60,854 nt of DNA from Clostridiales bacterium (GCA_017615755.1 JAFZZM010000067.1:1-60854), one strand, 5' to 3'; shown: positions 8,692 to 17,557, counted from the stretch's first letter. Notes: a model not told the origin generated them from the letters alone. Numbers and translations: made by a program.

Positions 8692-11404
8692 TCCAAATGA
8701 TTTAAAAGAACAAGCGGAACTGTTTCACTCTTCCCACCTGATGATCCTTGTTACATATACTGTTTTTGCTGCCGCCCTCATCGGCGAATCGTTCCTGATG
8801 GGGTGGGAAAAATGGGTACTCATTCTGGTCAGCGTCGCCGTGATCGTATGCTGGCTTTTGCATTTCCGGCAGGAGGCCTCTCCCGTCGTACGAGTCCGCA
8901 TTTACGCAGTCCTCATGATGTGTACGACATTCTTTTTCGGCATTCACCCCAGCAGCACTTATGACCTTGGACTTTTGATCGCTGTGCAGATCATCCTGTT
9001 TACCATGACGGGCATGAAGGGCCTGATCACACTTGCACAGTTTACTTACTACATCACGATGGCATACCAGTTCGGCGTCATGATCACGAACGGCGAAAAG
9101 TTTGACGCCCTCATGCTCTCCCGTTCCGCGCTGCATCTTATCCTGATCTTCCTTGGCGGATGGTACGCCAAGATCGTCATCGACAAATGGACTCAGGTGC
9201 TTACGAGTACGCAGGATGAGATCACACAGCTGACGGAAGATACGGAAAGACTGAACGATTTCCTTGCCAATGTTTCGCATGAGATCCGTACCCCGGTCAA
9301 CGCCGTTATCGGTCTTACCGGTATCTGTATCGACAAGTCCCAGAACAGAGAGATCCTCGGCGATCTGATCTCTGTCCGTGATGCCGGCCGGAGAGTCGCG
9401 GAGCAGATCAGCGATATCCTCGATTATTCCGAGCTCGACAGAAAAAAGGCCGTCACCAACAACGAAGACTATATGCTTTCTTCCGTGCTGCATGACCTCG
9501 TGAGCGAACTCCGCCATGAAAAATCGAAAGACGTCGAGCTGATCATCGACGTCGACCCGGCGATCCCGGCGGTCATGAATTCCGATGTGTCCAAGCTCAA
9601 GAAGATCCTGCGCGCGCTGATCTCCAACGGCCTGAAGTATACAAGAAAAGGTGGTGTCTACGTCCGTATCGTCGCCGAGAAGCAGAAGTACGGAGTCAAC
9701 CTCTGTATCGAAGTCACGGATACCGGTATCGGTATGTCCGAACTGGAACTGGAGAAAGTCTACGACAGTTTCTATCAGGCGGATTCCGGCCGCGCAAGAA
9801 TGGGCGGCGGACTGGGTCTGGGTCTTGCGATCGTTTCCGGTTTCGTTTCGCTTCTTGGCGGCTTCATGACGATCCAGAGTAAGAAAGATATCGGCACGAC
9901 GGTTAACGTCAGCCTCCCGCAGAAAGTAGTCGATCCGACCGGCTGCATGTCGGTTGCCCACCCGGATCAGCTCATTCTCGGTGCGTACCTGCACTTCGAG
10001 AAATATTCAGACCCGGCGGTCCGAGACTACTACAATTCCATGGTTTTGAACATTGTTAAAGGCCTCGGCGTACAGATGCACCGTGTGAATAATTCGGACG
10101 ATCTCCGCCTCCTTCACGACTCCATCCATATGACGCATCTTTTCGTTGCGGAGGAGGAGTACGAAGCCAATGTCGAGCTGATCGAAGAGCTGGCCAAAGA
10201 GATACTGGTGGTCGTGGTGGCCAACGATGACTTTGTCCTTCCGCAAGGTTCGGCGTCGCGCATCATGGAAAAACCGTTCTACTGTTTCCCGGTCGTTTCC
10301 GTACTCAATACGAGTGTGCATGAGAAGCAGAGTGTCGGCAGAAAGATGTTCTGCCGTGGTGTAAAGGCTTTGATCGTTGACGATGAGCCGATGAACCTCG
10401 TCGTAGGAAAGAGCATCTTCAGAAGCTACGGCATGGAAGTCACGACAGTGCTTTCGGGACAGGAATCGATCGATATCTGCAGAGAAAAAGTATTCGACAT
10501 CATTTTCATGGACCACATGATGAGCGGCATGGATGGTGTCGAGGCCATGAAGCGTATCCGTTCCGACGTGTCCGGCAAAAACGGCGAGATCCCGATCGTC
10601 GCGCTTACAGCCAACGCCATGAGTTCGGCCAAGCAGATGTTCCTTTCTGAGGGCTTCGACGGATTTGTCAGTAAGCCGATCGAGATCGAGGAACTTGAGC
10701 GCGTCATGAGACAGGTGCTTCCGAAATCGATGGTCTCCATGGAAGAGATCCGCGAAGAAGATACCGTGCCTGTCGATTTTGAATCGATGCGCAGCAAGCC
10801 CGATATCAAGGTCGTCAACGCCGCGAGCATCAAAGAGTATCTCAAAGGTTACGATATCGATACGAAGATCGGCATGAAATATTGTATGGACGATTTCCAG
10901 TTCTACAAGGATCTTCTGATCCAGTTCGCACTCGAGGCGGACGAGAAGAGTCCCCTGATCACGCGCTACTACGAGAGTGGTGACTGGCACAATTACGAGA
11001 TATTGGTCCACGCACTGAAGAGTACGGCCAAGATGATCGGTGCGGAGAAGCTTTCTGAAGATGCAAAAGCACTGGAGATGGCGGCGAAGGAGAATCGTGA
11101 GGAGTATATTGCCGAGAACCACTATAGTGCGATGAGTGAATACGCAACTGTAGTAAAAGGAATTAGTGAGTTCCTGGAAGAAGATATAAAGAAAGCCAAG
11201 GAAGAAAAAGGAGTCGGGGATACTTCGGGAAGCGAAGCGGACAGCACGGGAAGCACCGGCGCGAGTGCTTTTGGAAAAGTGAAAGAAGAGGACGGAGCTA
11301 TCGAATTCGAACCCGTCGGTTCGGACGACGGCGCGCCACCCGCGGAGGAAGAGATCCTGGAATTTATTCCGGAAGAAGATGAGGAAGGAGGCGAGGAAAA
11401 ATGA
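8684..11404 (+). CDS. Membrane hybrid histidine kinase (multi-TM-HisKA-HATPase-pseudoREC-REC-Hpt)
   Basis: Sensor kinase of 906 residues. The first 180 residues form about six membrane helices with short loops, so the signal is likely sensed in or at the membrane. The kinase core follows: HisKA with His199 (SHEIRTPVNAVIGL) and HATPase_c (SNGLKYTRKGG, DTGIGMS, GLGLAIVSG). A segment at about 425-555 looks like a receiver without its acceptor Asp. A canonical receiver (VDDEPMN, Asp610 in MDHMMSGMDG, then LTANAM and SKPIE) and an Hpt domain with His776 (VHALKSTAKMIG) come next. The tail is long and acidic and has IEFEP and LEFIPE, like the first kinase. The ORF overlaps both neighbours (8 bp and 4 bp), indicating translational coupling. 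The 9-mer AGTGCTTTT lies in the tail at 11264. Confidence 0.92.
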   Translation: MSNPNDLKEQAELFHSSHLMILVTYTVFAAALIGESFLMGWEKWVLILVSVAVIVCWLLHFRQEASPVVRVRIYAVLMMCTTFFFGIHPSSTYDLGLLIAVQIILFTMTGMKGLITLAQFTYYITMAYQFGVMITNGEKFDALMLSRSALHLILIFLGGWYAKIVIDKWTQVLTSTQDEITQLTEDTERLNDFLANVSHEIRTPVNAVIGLTGICIDKSQNREILGDLISVRDAGRRVAEQISDILDYSELDRKKAVTNNEDYMLSSVLHDLVSELRHEKSKDVELIIDVDPAIPAVMNSDVSKLKKILRALISNGLKYTRKGGVYVRIVAEKQKYGVNLCIEVTDTGIGMSELELEKVYDSFYQADSGRARMGGGLGLGLAIVSGFVSLLGGFMTIQSKKDIGTTVNVSLPQKVVDPTGCMSVAHPDQLILGAYLHFEKYSDPAVRDYYNSMVLNIVKGLGVQMHRVNNSDDLRLLHDSIHMTHLFVAEEEYEANVELIEELAKEILVVVVANDDFVLPQGSASRIMEKPFYCFPVVSVLNTSVHEKQSVGRKMFCRGVKALIVDDEPMNLVVGKSIFRSYGMEVTTVLSGQESIDICREKVFDIIFMDHMMSGMDGVEAMKRIRSDVSGKNGEIPIVALTANAMSSAKQMFLSEGFDGFVSKPIEIEELERVMRQVLPKSMVSMEEIREEDTVPVDFESMRSKPDIKVVNAASIKEYLKGYDIDTKIGMKYCMDDFQFYKDLLIQFALEADEKSPLITRYYESGDWHNYEILVHALKSTAKMIGAEKLSEDAKALEMAAKENREEYIAENHYSAMSEYATVVKGISEFLEEDIKKAKEEKGVGDTSGSEADSTGSTGASAFGKVKEEDGAIEFEPVGSDDGAPPAEEEILEFIPEEDEEGGEEK

Positions 11405-14154
11405 GAGGTATTTTGTCTTACATTTTCAAACCGTCTTCCCACGATAAAGAAGCAGTCAAGGCGATCCTTAAGAGCATGGTAAGAACGACGCATTCAGTCG
11501 TGTCGTTACTTCTGGCATTTATCGTCGGATATCTGGTCTGGACCTTTGTCGATCCGGCATATTTTGGTAATACTCTGTTCCATCACCGTGTATGCTATAT
11601 CGTACTCCTTCTGGCCGGCGGCATCGGCTTTGCCATGATGCGTTATGCCATGCAGGATTTCGAGAGACGATACAGGACGCTTCAGGTCTCGAATATCTTT
11701 TTCGCACTCGTGATCTACGGCGTCATGATGGCGCTGGCCTATATCAACGTGCGCTTCAATGACACGATGGACACGACGCTTTTCATGGCGGCGTCCATGA
11801 TGCTCCCGATCTGCATCTATCTGAACCCGCTCGAGTACATTTTTATATCGCTGTCCTGTGATGCCGTCATGGCTTACCTGATGTATTATGCCTACACGGA
11901 AAAAGAACTGATCACCGAGAAGCCTTTCTTGAATTTCCTGGTCTTCCTGATCTTCCAGATCGTCATGGGTATCGTGATGCTGTATACGAAGTACTGTCTG
12001 CAGAAAGAGATCGTTACGGCGAACCGCCAGCATCAGGAGATCGAGATGCTCAACAAGGCGCAGAACAGTTTCTTCTCGAACATGAGCCATGAGATCCGTA
12101 CGCCGATCAACACGATCATCGGATTGAATGAGATGATCCTTCGTGAAGACGTCAGTGAAGAAGTTATGGAAGATGCGGCGAACATCAAATCGGCCGGTAA
12201 GCTTCTTCTGAATCTCATCAACGATATCCTCGACATGTCGAAGATCCAATCCGGACGTATGCAGCTGATCACGGCGCCGTATCAGACAGGTGAGATGCTT
12301 TCGGATCTTGTCGGCATGATGTGGATCCGTGCAAAAGAAAAGAAACTGGAATTCCATGTGGACGTGTCTCCGGATATCCCGAATGAACTGATTGGTGACG
12401 ATGTGCGTATCAAGCAGATCCTGATCAACATCATCAACAACGCGATCAAGTACACGAAGGAAGGCTCCGTATCTTTGTCGGTACAGTGTGAGATGCTCAA
12501 TGACAACACATGCAACATGTACTATTCCGTTACCGATACCGGCGTAGGTATCAAGCCGGATGACATCCCGTATCTTTTCTCGGCCTTCAAGCGTGTGGAC
12601 GAAGATTCCAACAAGCACATCGAGGGAACGGGCTTAGGCCTTTCCATCGTGAAGCAACTGGTCGATCTTATGGGTGGTAAGGTCACGGTCAACAGTGTCT
12701 ACACCAAGGGTTCGACCTTCATCGTGGAGATCCCGCAGTCTTGTGAGACGAAGACCAAGATGGGCCAGTACAATTTCGATAAGAGCAAGTCTTTCGGACA
12801 GCAGGAAGAATACGTGCCGAAGTTCGAAGCCCCGCAGGCCAGGATCCTGGTCGTGGACGATAACGAAGCCAACCTTATGGTCGTGACCAAACTCCTGCGC
12901 GACACGAAGATCCGGATCGACACGGCGATGAGTGGTGCCGATGCGCTTCGCAAGACGCTGAACATCCGGTATGACGCGATCTTCATGGATCATCTCATGC
13001 CGGAGATGGATGGTGTCGAGTGCCGCCGCCGTATCGTGGACCAGACAGGCGGACGTTGCCGTGAAACCAAGATCGTAGTCCTGACGGCCAACGCGGACGA
13101 GGAGAACCGCGAGCTGTACGTGAAAGAAAACTTCGACGGCTATCTTGTGAAACCGGTAAGTGGTAATGACCTGGAGAACGAGCTTTACCGTCTCTTGCCA
13201 AAAGAACTTGTCCACATCACCGGTAACCGTAGTGAGATCGCGGAGGAGACCATTTCCTGGATGCAGGGCAGCAAGAAGAGAAGGAGAGTCATCATTACGA
13301 CAGAGAGTGTCGCGGACCTGCCACCGGATCTTATCAAGAAGTATGGTATCGCTGTTATTCCTCATAAGGTATGTACGGCCGAGGGTATTTTCAAAGACGG
13401 AAAAGAGATCGATACACGAGGCGTGCTCAAATACCTGGAAGATTCGGATCACGTGATGCTGCCGACGGCACCGAGCGTGAAAGAAACCGAAGATTTTTTC
13501 GCCAAGCAGCTTTCGCTTGCGAATAACATTATCCATATCTCTATTTCAAGTAAGGTAGAGAACAGTGGTTACCCGATCGCTGTGGATGCTTCGAAATCTT
13601 TCGACAGTGTTTTCGTCTTTGACTCCGGTCACCTTTCCAGCGGGCAGGGACTGCTGGCGGTCGAAGCCTGCCGTATGGCGGAAGAAGGCAAGAGCCCGGA
13701 GGAGATCCTGGCGCATCTGGAGAGAATGAAGAAGAAAGTGCACACCAGTTTTATCGTGGATAATCTTGACTTCCTGGCACGAGCCAAGCAGGTCGGAAAA
13801 GGTATCGCCAATCTCGTTAATTCCCTTATGGGAAGACCGGTACTGGTCCTCAAGAAAGGTAAGATGGGATTGGGTATGTTGTACTTTGGTTCCAGAAAGA
13901 GAGCCTGGAAGAATTACATCAATACCTGCCTGTCCAATGAGAAACCGATAGATACAAGGATCCTTTTCGTGACATACGTCGGTATCAGCAATCGTGACCT
14001 GCAGTGGATCCGTGAGCAGATCAACAAGAAGAGAGCTTTTGAAGAGGTATACTTCCAGCAGGCTTCACCGGCCATCTCCGTAAACTGCGGACCAGGTACG
14101 TTCGGACTTCTGCTGCGTGAAAAGGACAAAGAAGACCGCCATGAAATGCGGTGA
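11401..14154 (+). CDS. Membrane hybrid histidine kinase fused to a DegV (EDD) domain
   Basis: Fusion protein of 917 residues. About six membrane helices lie in residues 20-200. They are followed by HisKA with His230 (SHEIRTPINTIIGL), HATPase_c (NIINNAIKYT, DTGVGIKPDD, GTGLGLSIV) and a receiver (VDDNEANLM, Asp530 in MDHLMPEMDG). In place of the Hpt domain of its two sister kinases, residues from about 631 to the end are a whole DegV domain (TTESVADLPPDLIKKYGI, VFDSGHLSSGQGLL, then a C-terminal half ending GPGTFGLLLREKD). Family knowledge: DegV proteins bind fatty acids, and FakB hands them to a fatty acid kinase. Inference: lipid binding may be an input to, or output of, the relay. The usual TDS and SGTY motifs are changed (TES, ENSGY), so binding may differ. 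ATGA overlap with the preceding gene. A terminator follows at 14236. Confidence 0.92.
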   Translation: MRGILSYIFKPSSHDKEAVKAILKSMVRTTHSVVSLLLAFIVGYLVWTFVDPAYFGNTLFHHRVCYIVLLLAGGIGFAMMRYAMQDFERRYRTLQVSNIFFALVIYGVMMALAYINVRFNDTMDTTLFMAASMMLPICIYLNPLEYIFISLSCDAVMAYLMYYAYTEKELITEKPFLNFLVFLIFQIVMGIVMLYTKYCLQKEIVTANRQHQEIEMLNKAQNSFFSNMSHEIRTPINTIIGLNEMILREDVSEEVMEDAANIKSAGKLLLNLINDILDMSKIQSGRMQLITAPYQTGEMLSDLVGMMWIRAKEKKLEFHVDVSPDIPNELIGDDVRIKQILINIINNAIKYTKEGSVSLSVQCEMLNDNTCNMYYSVTDTGVGIKPDDIPYLFSAFKRVDEDSNKHIEGTGLGLSIVKQLVDLMGGKVTVNSVYTKGSTFIVEIPQSCETKTKMGQYNFDKSKSFGQQEEYVPKFEAPQARILVVDDNEANLMVVTKLLRDTKIRIDTAMSGADALRKTLNIRYDAIFMDHLMPEMDGVECRRRIVDQTGGRCRETKIVVLTANADEENRELYVKENFDGYLVKPVSGNDLENELYRLLPKELVHITGNRSEIAEETISWMQGSKKRRRVIITTESVADLPPDLIKKYGIAVIPHKVCTAEGIFKDGKEIDTRGVLKYLEDSDHVMLPTAPSVKETEDFFAKQLSLANNIIHISISSKVENSGYPIAVDASKSFDSVFVFDSGHLSSGQGLLAVEACRMAEEGKSPEEILAHLERMKKKVHTSFIVDNLDFLARAKQVGKGIANLVNSLMGRPVLVLKKGKMGLGMLYFGSRKRAWKNYINTCLSNEKPIDTRILFVTYVGISNRDLQWIREQINKKRAFEEVYFQQASPAISVNCGPGTFGLLLREKDKEDRHEMR

Positions 14155-14235
14155 TCCGGCAGGTCTGCCGGCCGGGCCGCTTCGGCGCTTCAGGTATTCA
14201 GCGCTTCGACGAGTTCGCTTTCCAAGTACAAAAAA

Positions 14236-14272
14236 GAGCACCTGTGAAATGCAGGTGCTCTTTGTTTTTCTG
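14236..14272. terminator. Bidirectional terminator between the signalling operon and pilT
   Basis: The stem GAGCACCTG / CAGGTGCTC has a seven-base loop (TGAAATG). It is followed by TTTGTTTTT on the plus strand and preceded by a run of A, so it can end both the plus-strand kinase operon and minus-strand pilT. Confidence 0.85.
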
Positions 14273-14300
14273 TTTAATTCCGAATAGCGGATCCGCGAAA

Positions 14301-15386
14301 TCAGAACGGCATGCTGTTGTCGATTGTCGGAGGTGTAACGCCGAGGGACTTCTCGAGATCGATCGGATCGTAAGAAGCTTCAACAGCTGTCTTCCATGTG
14401 ATGTAACCGGACTTGTACAGTCTGAGAAGATCTTCATTCAGAGTGTGCATGCCGATGCTTCTGCCGGACTGGATCGCACCCGGGATCATCATGATCTTGT
14501 CCTCAAGGATGAGGTTCTTGATCGCGTTCGTACCGATCATGAGTTCTGTTGCGAGAACACGGCCTGTACCATCAGCGATAGGAAGAAGCTGCTGGGAGAT
14601 AACGCCGCGGATGTTGGTTGCGAACTGGGAACGAACGATCTCCTGCTTGTCTGCCGGGGAACCGTCGATGATTCTGTGGATGGTCTGTGCCGCACTCTGT
14701 GTATGGAGTGTGGAAAGAACGAGGTGACCTGTCTCTGCAGCGGTGATAGCTGCGGCGATCGTATCAAAGTCACGCATCTCACCTACGAAGATGATATCCG
14801 GGTCTTCACGCAGTGAGGAGTGAAGAGCATTCGCAAAAGAATCTGTGTCGTGGTGGAGCTCACGCTGATGGATCATGGCACGGTCATGAGGATAGATGTA
14901 CTCGATCGGATCCTCGATGGTGATAACGTGCTTCGCTTCGTTCTTGTTGATGTAGTCAACAACAGCAGCCATCGTCGTGGTCTTACCGGAACCCGTAGGA
15001 CCGGTTACAAGGATGATACCGTTCTTAGCGGAAGCCATCGGCTTGAGTGCTTCAGGAAGTCCGAGTTCTTCGAACTCAGGGATCTGAGCCATAAGGAGGC
15101 GGATGCTGCAGGCAAGATTGTTACGCTGATGATAAACATTTGCTCTGATTCGAATCTCGTTGTCGATCATAAGACCGAGGTCAAGATCTTCTCCTGCTTC
15201 AACACGCTTGATCTCCTCATCGGAAAGGATCGTATAGATCATGGCGAGGGATTCCTCGGCTGTAGGACGCTCATCAAGAATGTGAAGTACTCCGTATCTT
15301 CTGACCGCGAGATTTGTGCCTACGGTAATATGCACGTCGGAACAATCTTGCTCGACAGCATAATCCATTAATTGTTCAAAAGTCAT
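14301..15386 (-). CDS. pilT: Type IV pilus retraction ATPase PilT
   Basis: Hexameric AAA-like ATPase of the secretion superfamily, 361 residues, the usual PilT length. An N-terminal PAS-like domain (DVHITVGTNLAVRRYG) is followed by Walker A GPTGSGKTTTMAA (about 130), the Asp box (ITIEDPIEY), Walker B with the PilT-type GEMRD, and the His box (VLSTLHT). The AIRNLI-like patch reads AIKNLI, which is characteristic of PilT rather than PilB. The start has an excellent GGAGGTG site. No other pilus genes are in the window, so the gene is isolated and its partners must be elsewhere. Known role: depolymerising pili for twitching and for DNA uptake. This is relevant to the uptake-sequence-like word found across the window. 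Confidence 0.92.
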   Translation of the reverse strand: MTFEQLMDYAVEQDCSDVHITVGTNLAVRRYGVLHILDERPTAEESLAMIYTILSDEEIKRVEAGEDLDLGLMIDNEIRIRANVYHQRNNLACSIRLLMAQIPEFEELGLPEALKPMASAKNGIILVTGPTGSGKTTTMAAVVDYINKNEAKHVITIEDPIEYIYPHDRAMIHQRELHHDTDSFANALHSSLREDPDIIFVGEMRDFDTIAAAITAAETGHLVLSTLHTQSAAQTIHRIIDGSPADKQEIVRSQFATNIRGVISQQLLPIADGTGRVLATELMIGTNAIKNLILEDKIMMIPGAIQSGRSIGMHTLNEDLLRLYKSGYITWKTAVEASYDPIDLEKSLGVTPPTIDNSMPF

Positions 15387-15517
15387 AACAACACCTCCAA
15401 ATTAGTTATGTGTCTATTATACATGAAAACAAAAATCTCTGATACCCATAAATGCGAACTTTCGTGTCCTTTTTTTGAAAATCTTATGTGTTTCTTCTTC
15501 TATTTCGCGAAAAGCTC

Positions 15518-15548
15518 TTGTGACTTGCAGACATGTGTACGATATAAT
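15518..15548 (+). promoter_or_regulatory. Possible promoter of a short transcript
   Basis: TTGTGA, a 19-bp spacer and TATAAT. The -10 box is perfect but the spacer is long. About 80 bp later a terminator-like hairpin follows, which would define a transcript of roughly 100 nt. Confidence 0.4.
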
Positions 15549-15574
15549 GACTTTGAGTTTGGTTTGAGGGAGAA

Positions 15575-15660
15575 TCAGCATTATGAGAAGAAAATCATTT
15601 GCAAGTGCTTTTGGAGAAGAAAAGAGAAGGAGAACTGACCGATGAGGCAGCTCTCCTTTT
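15575..15660 (+). other. Possible short transcript with a 20-codon ORF
   Basis: After GAGGGAG an ATG at about 15583 opens a 20-residue reading frame beginning MRRKSFASAFGEEK and ending RRTDR, rich in Arg and Lys. Its stop lies in a hairpin (GGAGAACTG / CAGCTCTCC, about 15629-15651) followed by T6. It could encode a small basic peptide or be a small RNA. The exact 14-mer GCAAGTGCTTTTGG sits inside the ORF. Neither possibility can be proven here. Confidence 0.3.
15601..15614 (+). repeat. Dispersed word GCAAGTGCTTTTGG, exact copy
   Basis: One of four exact 14-base copies in the window (others at 25563, 42555 and, inverted, 32411). It is the full form of a 9-mer seen 34 times. Confidence 0.8.
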
Positions 15661-15662
15661 TT

Positions 15663-16150
15663 GTATCCAAAACTGTATCCCGGGCAGGTGCTTTTGGAGA
15701 CAGAAATGGAGACAAATGCCAAAAGTCTCCCAAACTGTATCTCTGAAGGGTAGTTTGAGAGACAGAAATGGAGACAAATGCCAAAAGTCTCCCAAACTGT
15801 ATCTCTGAAGGGTAGTTTGAGAGACAAGATGGGAGACTTTTTGGGTGGGTGGCAAAAACGGTGCCACTGAAGGGTGGTTAGTGGCACCAAAAGTGGCATT
15901 TTCTTCAAAAGTGGCAGAAGTGGTGGCACTGAAGGGTAGTTAGTGGCACCGAAAGTGGCACTTTCTTCAAAAGTGGCAGAAGTGGTGGCACTGAAGGGTA
16001 GTTAGTGGCACCGAAAGTGGCATTTTCTTCAAAAGTGGCAGAAGTGGTGGCACTGAAGGGTAGTTAGTGGCACCGAAAGTGGCATTTTCTTCAAAAGTGG
16101 CAGAAGTGGTGCCACTGAAGGGTGGTTAGTGGCACCGAAAGTGGCACTTT
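15663..16150. repeat. 62-bp tandem array, eight units, with a change of arm sequence after unit 3
   Basis: The loop element GAAGGGT(A/G)GTT recurs at 15745, 15807, 15869, 15931, 15993, 16055 and 16117, exactly 62 bp apart; a degenerate first unit has its loop near 15683. Units 1-3 have arms of the GTCTCC / GGAGAC type, for instance GTCTCCCAAACT with AGTTTGAGAGAC. Units 4-8 have GTGCCACT / AGTGGCAC arms. The register is not lost at the switch. Several units have GTGGCACT in place of GTGCCACT, which weakens the hairpin. This is nearly all of the 764-bp gap between pilT and the esterase gene; I see no protein gene in it. Confidence 0.9.
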
Positions 16151-16777
16151 TCAGATTTGGTTCATTACCCAGGCGAAGGCTTTGGCGGTGCGCTGGCCGG
16201 CGTCGCGGAAGTGGTTGCCGGGGTTCCATTCGAGGGTGCTGGTGATGCCTTGCTCGGTGAGAATGGTGTGCGCGGTGCGGATGCATTTGGCGACAGTGGC
16301 CATGACGGGATTTCGAGTCTTTTCTTCTTTGTCGCCGAGGCTCAAGTAGGCCACGCCACAGTGGAGCGGGTTTGCTCGCATGTGGTCGAGAAATCCCGGG
16401 AACCACATGGAGGGTGAAGCGGCGGCGACGCCCGAAAAGAGTGAGGTCCGGCTGGCTGCCCACAGTGCGAAAAGCGCTGATAGCGAGTAACCACCCAATA
16501 TATAAGTTTTCGAGGTGTCCGAACAGATATCTTGCAGATACTCTAAAGTCTGCGCTGCGCCGGATCCGAAGCCTTCATTTCCGAATACCGCGGGGGCTTC
16601 CCAGGGAGAAAGATCAGCGTTCCAGTTATCTACCTGCAACGCGAGAAAACAGAAATCCTTGGGGGACTGCTGACGGATCAGCGCGATTTCGCCGGCAATA
16701 TAGGACAGGTCATGATCGCCGACCATTTGGACAAGTACAAGATCTGCTTCAGGATTTCCGAATTCAAAAGCTCTCAT
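16151..16777 (-). CDS. Alpha/beta-hydrolase, esterase-like
   Basis: Predicted cytosolic hydrolase of 208 residues. The nucleophile elbow is GGYSLSALFALWAA (Ser near residue 98), followed by the helix typical of alpha/beta-hydrolases. FSGVAAASPSMWFPGF resembles the post-nucleophile strand of esterase D-like or enterochelin-esterase-like enzymes. A catalytic His is probable in NPGNHFRDAGQRT near the C-terminus, and the acid is likely in LSLGDKEEKT. No signal peptide is visible. The gene lies 15 bp after the probable anti-sigma gene and is the last gene of the ECF operon. The substrate is unknown. The stop codon lies at the edge of the 62-bp array. Confidence 0.8.
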   Translation of the reverse strand: MRAFEFGNPEADLVLVQMVGDHDLSYIAGEIALIRQQSPKDFCFLALQVDNWNADLSPWEAPAVFGNEGFGSGAAQTLEYLQDICSDTSKTYILGGYSLSALFALWAASRTSLFSGVAAASPSMWFPGFLDHMRANPLHCGVAYLSLGDKEEKTRNPVMATVAKCIRTAHTILTEQGITSTLEWNPGNHFRDAGQRTAKAFAWVMNQI

Positions 16778-16792
16778 GCCTCGCAGTTCTCC

Positions 16793-17557
16793 TTATTGCA
16801 TGCCTTTGATCTCTTCGATGATGGTCATGAACGTTTCTTCCGGAACAGTGGAAATGAACTGGAGCGACTGGTAGTTAGTCCCGTCAAACCATTTTGCCAT
16901 AAAGTAATCCGTCTCCCCGTTATAAAGCGTGATCGTGGTTCCGTCTGCTGTTTCAACTGTTTTGTGTATGGGGAAGTTCTCAGCTATATCGTCGATGGGC
17001 TTGGATTCTCTGCAGATATGCCAGCAGCATTCTTCCAAGTCCTTGCCGAAGTAGATGATCTCTGCGCCAAAACTGTACCCCGTACAGATCGTCTTTGCCG
17101 GTGTGAAGGGGAGTGTCGTCAGGTCAGAAAGTTTCAAACCGTATTCCTGGTTGATCCCGGAGATGTCGTCGAAATGGAGCGGATAGCGGACGTTCCCTGT
17201 CTGCGAAGGATCGGAGCCATCCGATCCGCCGGCCATAACTCCGGAGTCGGATGGGGTCGTGATTTCGGTATCTGTCGGAGCAACAGTATCGGTCGGAGCG
17301 ATCGTATCTGTCGGGACGATAGAAGACGGCGTGACTTTTCCTTTTTGCGTGCTTTTCCATGCGAAGAAGATTCCGGTTGCGATCAGAAGACATGCTGCGG
17401 CATAACCGATGATCTGCATGATCACGGTCCGATTGGCTTTCTTGATCGGCGTGGGGGCGACGGAAGACTTCGCCGCGCCTTTCACGTTTTTCAGGACGCG
17501 TTCGCGCATCTCGTCTGTAAGTTCAATATTGTCCATGATGTCTTTATACTTACTCAT
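16793..17557 (-). CDS. Probable anti-sigma factor, single-pass membrane protein
   Basis: Protein of 254 residues starting MSKYKDIMDNIELTDEMRERVLKNVK, a short cytosolic helical region typical of anti-sigma factors. One membrane helix follows (about 47-65, IIGYAAACLLIATGIFFAW). An external Thr/Pro/Asp-rich stretch (TIAPTDTVAPTDTE) leads to a C-terminal domain of about 140 residues with strand-like segments. The ATG overlaps the end of the sigma factor gene, as is normal for sigma/anti-sigma pairs. No known external domain is recognised. The role is inferred from position and topology; sequence similarity to a named anti-sigma family is not evident. Confidence 0.7.
   Translation of the reverse strand: MSKYKDIMDNIELTDEMRERVLKNVKGAAKSSVAPTPIKKANRTVIMQIIGYAAACLLIATGIFFAWKSTQKGKVTPSSIVPTDTIAPTDTVAPTDTEITTPSDSGVMAGGSDGSDPSQTGNVRYPLHFDDISGINQEYGLKLSDLTTLPFTPAKTICTGYSFGAEIIYFGKDLEECCWHICRESKPIDDIAENFPIHKTVETADGTTITLYNGETDYFMAKWFDGTNYQSLQFISTVPEETFMTIIEEIKGMQ

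Noticed and set aside
15663..16150. CRISPR array
   Set aside because: The period is regular but there are no unique spacers between constant repeats; the whole 62-bp unit is repeated and the constant parts change together. No cas genes are nearby. The same holds for the other arrays.
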